A stretch of DNA of 64,000 bases from Sphaerolaimus hirsutus (taxonomy: Eukaryota > Nematoda > Chromadorea > Monhysterida > Sphaerolaimidae): the NCBI GenBank assembly GCA_964036195.1, contig OZ038457.1:12179147-12243146 (forward strand). The letters are read 5' to 3'. The translations under genes were made by a program, and so were the position numbers. The notes below the pieces were generated by a model. That model was not told the origin of the DNA. It searched no databases and saw only the letters and a program-made list of their open reading frames with translations. This document shows positions 44,628-57,000 of the stretch, in pieces; within the stretch, counting starts at the first letter, position 1, and every line of letters begins with the position of its first letter.

Positions 44628-47600
44628 ATGGCTGGCAATTTGAAGCGACCGACACGACTTTCTGATAGGAAGTGAGTGCCTCGTGCGATTATTGTCGATT
44701 ATTCCGCCTCATTATGCAACTTTCTCACTGACAGGACACGTAGTCCGTCGCTCGAGGATCCATGGCGGGGACTGGAGGACAGCAAAACTCCACTGTCACC
44801 ATCCAGTAAATCAATTGACCGTTTTGTGGCTCAATGCGATTTTGGTTTTACTAAATTGTGCTGTTCAACTCAGGAGCGCTGGCAGATGCGCTGAATGGAC
44901 AGCAGTTGCAGCAGCGCGGCAAGTCGGCCGCGAAGCCGCACGCCACCACGACCAACATGAACAACAACAACAACAACAGCAAGCAGGGCAACGACGGGCC
45001 CGGCTCAGACTACCACATTTCGTTCGCTATAGACGAGTCGGGCATCTGCGTCAGCGAGTCCAGTAACAGCATACGACGTTTGTTTATGGGATTATCTCGG
45101 TGACTTCGAATAACAGTGCTGCGAAGCACTTGGGAGGTGATCGCTGTTGGTGCACGGAAAATTCAAGTGCACAATGGCGCCACGCACACTTTATGTCAAC
45201 TGCTTCGGTGTCAACTCGATTTTAGTGCAATTTAGGTCGCAGGACACTTGAAAATTGTCCTGCGATCTAAATTGAACTAAAATGGAGTTGACACCGAAAC
45301 AGTTGACATCCAGTGTGTGTGGCACAAATGGCACAATTCATACCTTCTGAATTCTGATGTTCTTACTTTTCAAAACATAAAAAATGAACAAAACCAGAGC
45401 GGAAAATAGTACAACGAAGTTGGCTTTACGCATTCTACAACGCAAAGCGCGTACACTTCAGAGATCTCCGCGTCGATCACACCGGCCGAGCAGCAGCACA
45501 GCAGCAGCGCGCTGTCGGGCAACACGGAAGTCACGGACGAGCGACAACAGCAGTCGGACGACGCGCGCAGGCCGACGCACCGCTGCGAGCACGCGTTCAT
45601 GCCGCGACACCACGACGAGCTGGCCATCGACGTTGGCGACCCCGTCATCGTGGACAGAGTGGCCGACGACAATTGGTGCTATGGTCGGTGCTCCAAGTGT
45701 TGGGCGACATTGGCCTTCTGCGGCTTGTTTACACAGAGCTGGGCGCACGTGCAGGTACGAACCTGCGCACGGGTAACAACGGCATCTTCCCGCAGCCGCA
45801 CGTGATCGAGGTCGACATCTGCGACGAGATCATTAACAATCCGCCTACCAACGATAGATATGGTGAGTTTCTTGCATTTTTAAACTTACAAATTGTGTTT
45901 ATAAACAGTATAATGGTTTAAAAAACAAGAAGTGACCAGGGTTGGTAACCGAAAAGTACACAAACACACGGTCCTAGAAATAACCTTGCACGCTGTACAG
46001 TGCCCTGTCAAACGACTAATTTCACATATACCTACTTGCAAATTCTCACTGCACCGTTGTGCTGTGCATACCTAGTTTCAAATAGCGTGAAAATCGAAAA
46101 ATTACACGTAAACATTTTTCCCGGGAGTTTGGGAATGTCACGTAACAGCGACAGGGCACATACCCGATGAGCTGTGTGGCATTGGCGTCGAGTCGTCGAG
46201 GAACTAAACAGGTAGTGCCTACGCGTGCAAGCGGACTCGAGTCCCCATCCGCACTCGCAGGCGTGTCCATGTTCGAGCGGGACACGTTCTACCTGACGTA
46301 CCTGGGCAGCGTGGAGGTGGCCCACCACAAGGGCAACGACGTGCTCGTGCAGGCGGTCAACAAGCTGCTGCACGTCTACCACAACAAGGAGGAGGCCATC
46401 GTGCCCAAGAGCGTCCTCCTGTCCGTGTCCTATCACGGCATTCACATGATTCAGAAGGCTAAGATGGATGTGAGTGAAGTTGGAACCTGCCAGGCTACAT
46501 TGAAAACATTTGATCTACACGATGACACCACCGTACGAACATCATCAATACAAACTTGTGACAATGCGGCAGGCGCCAACAATCAATCCAAAGGGGCTCC
46601 AGTTAAAAAGGCGCAAAGCGCCATGGCGCTGGCGCCTTTTGGCGCCATTCCATCACTTATACAAACCTCCTCGCAGTGGTTCCGCTGCCCATCATTCGAC
46701 TACTTCTACAGCCTGCAGAACATCTCGTTCTGCGGCGCGCACCCCAAGCAGCACAAGTACTTCGGCTTCATGACCAAGCACCCGCTGCTGCCCAGATTCG
46801 CGTGCCACGTGTTCGCGTCCAACGAGAGCACGCAGCCACTGGTGGAGGCTGTTGGGTTAGTCGCGGTTTTCTACCAGATGATAGTTTTCGTTGTGTGAAG
46901 GTAGTGGGAGTGATGAAGTTTCTAGTTGCAGTTAAAAAAGTAAAAGTTGAAAAAGTTGATTAAGTTGAAAAAAGTACTGTATATGCAAAGTGCCAAATTT
47001 GACATTTTTGGGGAAAAATGCAAAAAATTTGGGCAAGAAGTCGACAAGTCCACCTAGTTTAGTGCAAGAAGTCGACAAGTCCATTCCTCCGCTTCCTTTT
47101 TTATGGGACAAATAGCAAGAAATGTGATATGTCCACTATGGACACGGACAGCTACTTCTAAAAGTCGACAAGTGCATAAATTGCCTATAAAGCAGCCTCG
47201 GCTTCCCCGGGAACAAAAATGTTTGTTAGTGCAAGAAGTCGACAAGTCCAATTCCCTCCCAAAAACAGTTTTGCTCTGACCGAATGGAAATTTATGGACA
47301 CCCAATTTTTCACATAAAGGTTGAGAGCAGGGGCTGAAAACTTGACACTTTATTGTCAACATATGGAACTTAATGGAAAGCATGAGAGAGTCAAATTGGA
47401 CACGCACAACGGGCCTGGAATTGGGTCCGAAACTTAAAATGCTATTTACTCAAAATCACATGTTGTGGACTTGACGACTTTTAGAAGTAGAGGCCTCAAC
47501 TATTAAATTCCCAGAGGGGGAGATATTTTTTCCGCACGGCCTACAGGGGAGAGTTAGCTACTTGAGGGGGTCCTGTTCAGGGAGGTACGGGTATCCAGGG

Positions 47601-48069
47601 GCCGACTGCTAAAAAACGAGCACAATAAGTAATAGGTAAGCATTTCGCGACGACCCGGGCATTTAATTCAAATCGAAAAGCGTGGCAGAACTTTAGATGG
47701 ACACCTACACCTACTACAGTACACGCCAGCCCCACTAAGAAATTCGAGTAAGTAAAGCAAATTCTAAAAAGTACGAGACATCATGCTAATTACCTTTCCT
47801 GCCAACATGCCTCGTCGTTCAGCTCGATGCCGGGGTAGTCATTCCACATCATGATGGACATGTGTAAAAAATAAAATTGTTAAAAGTAACAGGTAAAAAA
47901 TGACATTTGAATAAATGTTAGGAAATAAATAAGATTTACAGTGATGCACACGCCTCACCCACCCCATAGCACGCGCCTCAATCGACCCCCACGCAGACGA
48001 GCGTTCAAACGGTCGTACGACGAGTACATGGCCTTCCAGCACCCTACCGAGGACATTTTTCTGGAGTGA
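44628..48069 (+). CDS. JNK-interacting protein 1-type scaffold (SH3 + PTB)
   Basis: Eight exons: 44628-44671, 44735-44805, 44874-45077 (or 45062), 45462-45683, 45755-45862, 46261-46469, 46677-46855, 47997-48069 (stop). All phases agree; the product is 369 aa (364 with the alternative donor). JIP1 proteins hold JNK-pathway kinases together and link cargo to kinesin-1. Residues ~5-15 ([11 protein letters not shown]) resemble the JNK-binding motif. A low-complexity Gln/Asn/Ser region follows. The SH3 domain (~146-203) reads [18 protein letters not shown] to [12 protein letters not shown]. The PTB domain (~220-350) reads [20 protein letters not shown] to [17 protein letters not shown] and [12 protein letters not shown]. 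The C-terminus [10 protein letters not shown] is the kinesin-light-chain-binding tail, with Phe where vertebrate JIP1 has Tyr. It is about half the vertebrate length because the N-terminal disordered part is short. Confidence 0.93.
45173..45330. repeat. MITE in JIP1 intron 3
   Basis: The inner arms GTGTCAACTCGATTTTAGT and ACTAAAATGGAGTTGACAC are mirrored around an AATTTAGGTCGCAGGACA hairpin. Outer ends resemble the C-CACAC family (GCCACGCACACT; AGTGTGTGTGGC). It lies downstream of both candidate exon 3 donors. Confidence 0.7.
46600..46662. repeat. GGCGCC hAT-family fragment in JIP1 intron 6
   Basis: AAGGCGCAAAGCGCC, CATGGCGCTGGCGCC and TTTTGGCGCC lead to the family end TTCCATCACTTA, 15 bp before the exon 7 acceptor. 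The insertion thus sits within the probable branch-point and polypyrimidine region. Confidence 0.7.
46985..47475. repeat. Inverted/tandem repeat with GAAGTCGACAAGTCCA units
   Basis: AAGAAGTCGACAAGTCCA occurs three times in direct orientation (about 47035, 47067, 47238), with AAAGTCGACAAGTGCA at 47160 and inverted forms (GTGGACTTGACGACTTTTAG) near 47462. It fills part of the last JIP1 intron. The spacers are unequal and dissimilar in length, so this is not a CRISPR array. Confidence 0.55.
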
Positions 48070-50082
48070 TCGTTGCGACAAAAAAATTGATGAATTTGAA
48101 GTCTTCCATTACGTGAAAAAGCAATGTCCTATTATCTCTATGCTGGTGTAATTTATACTCCGCGGACCGCAAACTACAGTTTTTTCAATGAAAACTCCTT
48201 GTGATGTTTCTTTTTTTTGGAAATGGGTAAAGCATGGCTTTTTGCGTGTTTCGCACGACATGTATGTGCGCCTGTAAGCTGTTCGGGCAGTATATTGTTG
48301 AGTAAGTTGTGTTGAGTTGTCGAGAGCGTAAAATTGTTTCATAAAAATATCAAAAATTACAATATGCCGGAGAATTTATTACCATAACTGTAATGAAAAA
48401 TAATTGAAACTAGGAAACGCATTAACAATATTCGTGTTATTCTTACGACTGATAAATCCCCGTGAAAATAGTTACGTTGGTGTGCATGCAGTTCTTTCAG
48501 TTAGGGCTCAAACGGGATTCCCAATACAGACCATGCTCAAAATTCTGATGTGACAAATACGGAACGCAGATCCCTAAACCCAATTAGATTTGAGCCCCGC
48601 TAACCACCATAAGAAATCTGATGCTATGAAGAATGGTGAAACAATAACAGCGTTTCCACCGGGCAGCAAAAATTCAATTGACGACTTTCAACGATGATCA
48701 GCAAACTGCAGTAATACATGAAAATATGTAAATGCCGTATTTGCTCGAATGACCCCCCCCCCCGCCTCGAAAAATTTTGACTAGTGAGAAAAATAATCCC
48801 CCCTTTAAGCATGTCGTAAATTTTGTATCCCACGGAAACAAAAATGGCATATTATTTTGTTAATGAAGCATATTTAGTGAAATGATTTGACAGAAACATG
48901 CTTGAAAATTTTGACGAAGTAATAATTACCAGGGGGAATTTTTCGAGCAGATACAGTATGTATTATGTATTTATTAACACTCGGGAACAAGGCTCGGGAA
49001 TCCACGGGTCATTCTAAATATCTTTTATCTCAGCCAACGCAGTTCAACGGATGTTTTTCGGGGTCATGCTTGGAAGATAAGACCCCAGAAAAAGATTTTC
49101 CTAAAAAACCCACAAAATTTGGCAACTATCCATAAAAAGCGATGGGCAATGGCACAATGGTTACTAAAAATTCGTGGGGTCATCATTTCGCGTAAAAAAT
49201 GCACATAGTAGAGATGGAAAACGCCACATGTAGCAACAATTCTTACCAGGGGCCAGTCCCACAAATGGACTAGTATTTTATTCTTGAGCCTTGACTTTTA
49301 ATATTAATTTTACTTGACTTTGCTCTTGACTCTACTCTCAACTTGCCGCTGTCATTTTAATTACTCTTGACGTTTGACTCTTTACTTTACCAAAGCTGAT
49401 GCAGCGATAACAGACCACCCATTTGTAATTTCCACAAATACCATACTTCTTCTCATATGAGGGCGCCCTTCTAGGACTGGCGTCCCAATTTAAACGCTTG
49501 CTGCCCATGGATATTTAATCGTCGTTATGAGTAATAATATTATACTTGTTCCGAAACACTTTTCAAGGTACATTTTTAAATACGTCCACCAAAAAAAAAA
49601 ACACTATACAAGAAGAAGATTTTTTCCAAACTAAACCCCTGATCACCATAGTTGGCAGCTTTGCATTTTTTTCATTCAAAAATCGCTACCCCCCGAACGT
49701 TGGCACTTAGCCAGAAATTAAAGTATACAAAATATACTTCAAAGTGTCCCTTAGCTTACTCATATGTCACCATTGGCAAAGTTCCAATGTGGGTCGTATA
49801 AACAGCCCACACATTTGTTAATATAATTTTTACCTGATCACCATGGTTGGCAAATCGATCTTTATCGATGCATAACTCTGCCAATCAAGGCGGGATTGTG
49901 CCTGAAATGCCAGAATTGGTCAGAATTGGCACCCATCCAGCTCTGAGTGCAGTGGCAATGTTTGAATAACTTTTGTAGGGCTACAGTCGTTCTTTTTCTG
50001 GTGAATGACCAAATCAAGCAAAAAATTGTTGGTTTAACCATTCTGAGACTTTTCAGCAGCAGAAAAGGCTCGCGCTACATCT
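48070..50082. other. Spacer between convergent JIP1 and Aralar genes
   Basis: I searched the - strand here for the missing Aralar C-terminus (a GARVFRSSPQ-like motif) and did not find it. The stretch holds a CCGTATTT-type element at 48735-48956, a short TIR-like scrap near 49440-49500, and a DNA segment with no exon. The JIP1 3' UTR must lie in the first few hundred bases. Confidence 0.5.
48735..48956. mobile_element. CCGTATTTGCTCGAAT-ended element
   Basis: Ends CCGTATTTGCTCGAATGACC and AATTTTTCGAGCAGATACAG, with C-run and G-run units inside. The left border is TG rather than TA and the ends carry mismatches, so it is an older copy. Confidence 0.65.
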
Positions 50083-50535
50083 ATGGAGCTAAACAAGTGT
50101 GTGCATGCCCTACAGGTTGGGAACAGGTCAGTGGGTGACATTTCAATCATATTTGCAAATGTCAAATTCGCCATTGCGGAGCTTTGCTGCTTCATTGCAA
50201 ATGCCAGCAGGTTCGAGCAGACATGGCAGAGCCACACATTGCACAGAAGGCTTTGTGCTTTCAGCTAAAGCGATCTGCTATTCCTGCAATATTGCAATTT
50301 TTATGAGAATTTATAAGGCAAAATTAAATGTTAGAAATTAGTGTGTTTTTCTTCCTGTTTCCTGCTTCTCAAGAAGAATTTAGTTTTGCCTTTAAATTTC
50401 TGCTCGAACCTGCTGGCAGAACCTGAAGCAGCAAAGCTCGGCAATGGCGAATTTGACATTTGCAAATATGATTGAAATGTTACCCACTGACCTGTCCCCA
50501 ACCTGTAGGGCATGCACACACTTGTGTAGCTCCAT
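50083..50535. repeat. Foldback cut by the assembly gap
   Basis: The arm 50080-50220 (ATGGAGCTAAACAAGTGTGT to CCAGCAGGTTCGAGCAG) is mirrored by 50400-50535 (CTGCTCGAACCTGCTGGCAG to ACACTTGTGTAGCTCCAT). The arms are ~140 bp with ~95% match by eye around a ~180-bp loop. The gap begins exactly where the right arm ends. Confidence 0.85.
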
Positions 50536-50735
50536 NNNNNNNNNNNNNNNNNNNNNNNNNNNNNNNNNNNNNNNNNNNNNNNNNNNNNNNNNNNNNNNNN
50601 NNNNNNNNNNNNNNNNNNNNNNNNNNNNNNNNNNNNNNNNNNNNNNNNNNNNNNNNNNNNNNNNNNNNNNNNNNNNNNNNNNNNNNNNNNNNNNNNNNNN
50701 NNNNNNNNNNNNNNNNNNNNNNNNNNNNNNNNNNN
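50536..50735. other. Assembly gap of 200 N
   Basis: Exactly 200 unknown bases, a conventional placeholder length, so the true size is unknown. It lies next to a foldback and just beyond the last Aralar exon found. Confidence 0.99.
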
Positions 50736-51039
50736 GACCCCTGCCTTGAATAAGCAACTTTTTTCGCAAAAAAACTCGCACTGAATTAACGATATGACAA
50801 CTGACGTAGTCTGGCAAGATAAAAACTTTTTGGGCACAATGCCATGACTTTGCATCGTCCAAGCTCTAAGTCCGCGATAGCACGTATTCGTGACGACAAA
50901 ACCTCCGAGTTTTCAACAATTATTGTAATGAAAATGTCATGTCAATAACGAGCCCATCAGCGACACAACATCACATTTTCCACGTCGTCGCAGTTCTCGT
51001 CGAAATCGTGCTAATCAACCTCGAAACACACGGCCTCAC

Positions 51040-54000
51040 CTTTCTATAGCAATCCACCATTCCATTGTAGGTGGTCTGTCCAGCGCGCTCAGCAACCTGC
51101 AGTCGAGTCTTGATCACGTCGGCGGGCGTGACGAGCGCGGCGGCGGGCACGCCGGCCACGAACGCGCTGGCGAATAGCGACGACACGTTGTTGTGCCCGT
51201 TCTCGTCCGCCGTGTTCAGCTTCATGTGCGCGTACACGGGGAAGTAGATCGCCGAGAAGGGGATGTCGCGCAGGAAGCACGCGCGCGAACCCTTGTACAG
51301 GCCGAAGAAGCCCAGCTCGCGTAGAGTTGAGAACACGGACACCTGGGTTGATCGACTTGGTGAACATGCAAAATGTCAAACTCGCACGAGGTACGAGGAA
51401 CTAGAAAAAGAGCACCATTCTTAACCCCAACCCCCAACTTTCATACCTCTGCAAACATATATACAGCCAAATATAGCTGACAATAGGAAATACATGATTA
51501 ATTACTGATTTTAAAATGAGCCAAATCGTATGAAATATGACGTTCTTCTAATCTCTATCAAAAATCGCCCAAAATTCTAACAAAAGGATAGACAGATTGC
51601 CGCAGCTCTTACGTAGGTAACCCCACCCTGCTAGACCCTTCAATAAACGGTAAATAGGTCACACGTTCGGTCCACTGCTGATCTCACCAGCCACCTGAAG
51701 TCTGATTTTGACAATTTCCAACGGATTTGTGAACATGACTTGCGAAGCGCCGCCGCACCCGCCGGCGACACACTCCGCCCACAACGGTAACTCTCCATGG
51801 AAACGCAGTTTGTCGCGCATAAAGTCATTCATGGTCAGCTTGATAGCTTTTTCTGGCGCCACGCCAACAATTTGAGGCAACAACCCGCGATACAGACCTG
51901 CGGAATGGGGGAACGCCCGTAACTTTATAATGTGTTTTTGGCTGTAACAAGAAGACAGAACGAACCAAATACGCCCTCGTGTCGGACAACTTTTCGGAAG
52001 CAGTCATAGCTGTTTTTGTACATGACCTCGCCGATGAATGAGCCTACAGCGTAAATAATGTTGTAGTTTACCTCACAGATATTCATAAAACAGGTAATTG
52101 GCCGATAGATGTAATACATATGCGGTGCTAAATGTGCAGAAAAGGGATGCGTGCATCCTCGAAGCGTGCAAAATTTCTTGCCATGCAGGACTCGTTGTAG
52201 TGAAGAGAGTTTGTATATTGTAAATATGTGCAACTTAATATCCGATGTTAAGTCTTACAGAGATGAAAAGCAAACAAATGTCCATGTCTAATCGTAGATA
52301 AAAATTACGAAAAAGCATGCTGCGATTGCTGGGATAGATTATAGCTGGAACAATGGGTGGAGGGTAATCCCTGAATTGAGACATCACATCACTCTCGATG
52401 AATTCACCTTCTCTTATGAACGTTTAGAGACTAATCTGCTCCCATATATTTCTACCCGCCAGTCATGTATGCCCCTTAATTGGTAATGTAGAGGAGTTGC
52501 AGACAGGGGATTAGCACATTATCAGCAGTGAGTTTCGATGAAAAAAGCACAGGCAGAAAACACAACAGCATGAAAATAGGCTTTTGTTTGCCCACCACAC
52601 TAAAAATAGAATTTTGTAGATGAGTTCCACTCCCGCACCCAAAAAAAAATTAATTGCATAACTCAAGATGTCGGGTGATATGCATCAATCAGTGCATTTT
52701 AATCCAAAAATGCTAACTTGTTTGTATCAAGTTTGATGTTACAAGAAAAAAGTTCAACTTTCATCATAAAAAAATGAATTTTTTTTCCAAACAAACATCA
52801 ATATTATAAATTAATTAATCATAGATGAACTTGACTCACATTGACTCAAAATGTTACAAAAAATCCAAAGAATGAAGGTCCCTGCTATGAAGTATCCAAT
52901 GGTGCACAACACACTGGAATTTCGATTTATGCAATCAAATTTTTTGCATTCGGAAGCAGAACACATCTTCAAAAGTTCTAATGTTTTTTTTTGCATGCAA
53001 AGTTCTAAACTCAAGAGTATTGGGCAAACACATAAGCATATTAACATACTGTTTTGGGGCTTTTGTGTTTGTCACATATACTGTCTTCATCTACATGCTG
53101 CTAATCCCCATTATGTGCTTATCCCCTATCAGCTGCGCATCTAGCCCCCCCCCAAACGGGCATAGATGTCTAATGAGTATAGATGAGTACAAGGACGTAT
53201 CCAGGGGGGGGGGCGGGGGGGGCTGCAACCCCCTCCCCCGCTCCCGGGGTGAGACCTAAAAAATCCCGGGAAATGCACCTTTTCATATACATTTTTCATG
53301 ATAGGTGCAAAAATTTCGCGCGCTGGCGCGCGTCCCCCCCTCCAACACCTAATTATCAGTGGATCGGTCCCCGGTGACACAAATCCATGAAATTGTGTGC
53401 CCGTCGCTGTATATGAACGTGTATTTACATACATATTCAGCGGTTTCTGGCGATGGCGCCAGCGCCAATTGCGCCAGGGCGTGGCGCCTATGAATGGCGC
53501 CAGCGCCATGGCGCCATTCCGTCACTATGTAGGCGAAATTTCAAGGGGGGCTGAGCCCCCCCCCCCCCGTTCGCCGGGCTCCGTAAACAAGCAGCCCCCC
53601 CCCCGCTCGAAAATTCTGGATACGTCCCTGGATGAGTATGAAGTAGAAATAAGTGAGTAACCGGTCTAGATGACTAGCGGGTTGATATGACTACCAGTAC
53701 AGGCTAGTGCAACCCTGAGCCAGCAGTCATCAAAACCTGGTGCTCATCTAGCTCTGTCGCTTATCTAGCCCAGTCCTCATCTAGCCCTGGGACTCACAAT
53801 TTTTACATGGTGCTCACCCTTGCGCTCACCTAGCCACCCACAGCTAGCACTTGCACAATGTGCATTGCACAACTCTGTGGCAGTGCAGATCAATGGACAT
53901 GTGGTGATGGCTGCTGATCAGATTACATTGCCAGTTGGCTGGCGCATCCCATCAAAGGAGTTCGAGCTATGTTTTTGACCCATCCTTTCTGCGGTCAAAA

Positions 54001-57000
54001 AAACATAGCTCAAGTTCTTTCAATGGGATGAGCCGACCAGCCTGCTGGTATGACCTTGATTGACATTTGTCACTGCTGCGGGCTGGCTGGCCAGCAGCCG
54101 TCGGCACATGGTCCTTGATGTGCACTACCGCAGAGTCACACAATGCACATCGCGCGCATGCTAGCTGTGGGGGGGGGGGCTGTAGATGAGCACCGGGGCT
54201 AGGTGAGCAGAGAGCCTGTCGTTAAAAATTTTTAAAATTCATAATACAGTGATAATGTACGAAAAGACATGGATATTCGAGCACCTGAATGGATTAAAAA
54301 ACGTACAACAAGAAGTACGCGACACAAATATGGGGACTTACCACCGCCTTTGCCAGCGTTTCCCATCCCTAAACGCACAATCAACTTCAAACCAGGTCAC
54401 CTTGTAGACGTGACAAAAAAAACAAAGAAGTATAATATTTACAAGAAGCAAAAAGCACACACCGGTACGCTGGTTTTGCATTCTGGTTTTCACCAAGTCC
54501 ACGGGGTACACTGCAGTTGCCCCGGCGGCGCCAGCCACTGAGCCCATCACAAAACGGTACATGGACTCCAGAACCTGAGTACACCGAAATATTTACAATG
54601 AACGTGACGCATTTATACCCAACCAGAGTTGTTAAAAGTACTGAACTTTTTTCAAAGTGAACGTAAAGTATGTTTATTTTATTCACACATGAGTACAGAA
54701 AACGTAGAGTATTTTATTTTTATTTTTACACTGCGTAAAAGGTGAGTAAAATAGTTTTTAAGAGAAAGCGTAAAAAATGACTATTTTTCCAGGAAAACGT
54801 AAAAATGAGTATTTTTTACACATAAAACGTAAAAGTGGGTATTTTTCTCACAAAGATAACGTGAAAAAACACCAATTTTTACACTGAAATACATTTCTTG
54901 TCTACACAAAATGTGCGTTTTTCTCCCTGATAAGTATTACGTAGGAAAATGTCCTATTTTTGTCAGTTTCTGTCTGGCAAAATGACATTTTCTGTCCCCT
55001 AAAAAACGTTTTCTGTACACGCGTACCTTCAAAAAGTACGCGAGTTTGTGAGTACCGGTATTTTTTTCGGTGGGAAACGTAAAAGTATTTACGCAGTACG
55101 CGAGTATACGTATTTATCGAGTAAATGTAAATACGTTATAACAACTATGTACCCAACTCACTGCCAAAATATTGAACACGAAAAAAGTAGAAATTTTCAT
55201 CCCGGAAAACGTAAAAGTACATCAATGCAGATATTTCAATTTGTCGCCATCCCAGCCAAGTGCAGCGAAGCAACAAACCTGGGTGCCCACGTTCCTGTCT
55301 TCGGGCGAGTCGACCACCTTGAGGTGGGTCAAGCGCATCATCTGCGACACGCGCTTTAGCCGCTCGGGGTCGATGCGCTCCAAGTCGTGGAAGGACACTG
55401 TGCGCGTGCCCGGGTGCGCCAGGTCGGCCAGGTGGAACAGGATGTCCACTTCGGCGGGGGTCACCTGCGCGTGGACTCGCTTAGCTCAGTCGAATTAAGA
55501 CCATTAGAGTGCTTGCACGGTGCGCCATAATTATATCCGGCAAATAACACAATGGCGACCAGAACACTAGCTGACACATGTGTGTCAACTGATCTGTGTC
55601 AACTCCGATTTCGGCTTCACGTGTTGCAGAGCGATCTCCATATGCACATGCAGCAATGTTGAAAAATACATATTACGACAAGTTGACAGAGACCAGTTGA
55701 CACAAATGTGTCAATTAGTGTGTGGACCGCCAATGACAACCCTCAGAAACATATGAAAATAAAAACGGTACTAGCGCGCCCACCTGCGCGTACGACTGGG
55801 CAGCGAGCAAAAACTCCTCCTGCGTGAACTCCTTGTGCAGGTTGCCGCTCGTATTTGTCAAATAGATGCGCTTGATCAGCTCGATTTTGCTCAGCAGCGC
55901 GTTGAACGCCGCGTAGTAAGGGTAGTTCACCTGCGGTTGAGGAGGATTCCGTGGATTTATTTGTTTTGGTTACTTTTGGTGTGTGTTTTTGCATTTCAGT
56001 ATCTAATCTAACTAAATATGTTGTGAGTTGAGGGTTAAATGGGTTAAATAATTTAAATACTTGCAATATGAAATTCTCGTCAACATCTGGGGGGAAACGG
56101 ATACGTCGACCGTATGACGCGCTTTCCGTGATTGAACATTTGATACTCCGTTTAAATCCATTTGAACTCAAAAATGGCATTACTGTATTTCTTCTAATAG
56201 AAGAGCGCTGTTTTATTTTGGTCGTCAAATTTTTACCTGCCGTTCTATTGGAGGCTGCCGTTCTATTTTTTACCACATTTTTCATTCGAACATAGTGTTT
56301 TAATGAAACAAAAACAACATTTCAATATCAGAGGATCAATTCAAACAAAACTATATGTGAAAACAACCCTAAATGATTATGAACACATTGGATGTTCTCA
56401 CCACCCATTTTCATAATATTTTTGAGATTTGGCACTCCTCCAACGTAATTTTTACCAGCTGTTCTATTGGAGGTGCTGTCCTATTGGAGGCTGCCGTTCT
56501 ATTGTTTTCGCGTGTGCAAAAATATGCCAGAACCTGTCGTTCTATTGGAGGTGCCGTTCTATTGGAGGTGGAGTTCTATTAGACGTATGCCGTTCTATAA
56601 GAAGAAATACGGTACTACACTTTTAAAATTAATCACCTAAATATTCTTGATTGATTTATGTACCCATCGAATGGTTAAATTAAAAACAAAAACTGACATA
56701 TAATATGCAACTGAATACACGTGACGCTCAAGTGCGTGTTAAGCGGAGAATAAGCGAAGCTCGTGTGCTGGGCATCGACAATAGATGCTACTCGCGGACA
56801 CATTATAGTATTTATTTGGAATAGCCATCGGGTTCTCAGCAACTAAATTGTAGCATGCACTGTGCGTGAAGTTATGCTGTAGCAGAATGGGGTGCCGGCT
56901 GATTTGTTTCATTGCAGGGGTCTCCAATGGGCGGGTTACCTCCAAAATTGGCTAGCTATCTATCGATCCCGAGGAAAACTTTTTTTGGCTGCTATCCCTC

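Noticed and set aside
46985-47475. Repeated GAAGTCGACAAGTCCA units considered as a CRISPR-like array
   Set aside because: Few copies, irregular spacing, mixed orientation, and a eukaryotic intron context.
50331-50862. Frames of 93-174 codons spanning the gap
   Set aside because: They run through 200 N and a foldback; the apparent length is an artefact.
55743-56285. 180-codon - strand frame over an Aralar exon
   Set aside because: It reads the exon 55784-55930 in the wrong frame and continues into a transposon. The correct frame joins the neighbouring carrier exons in phase.
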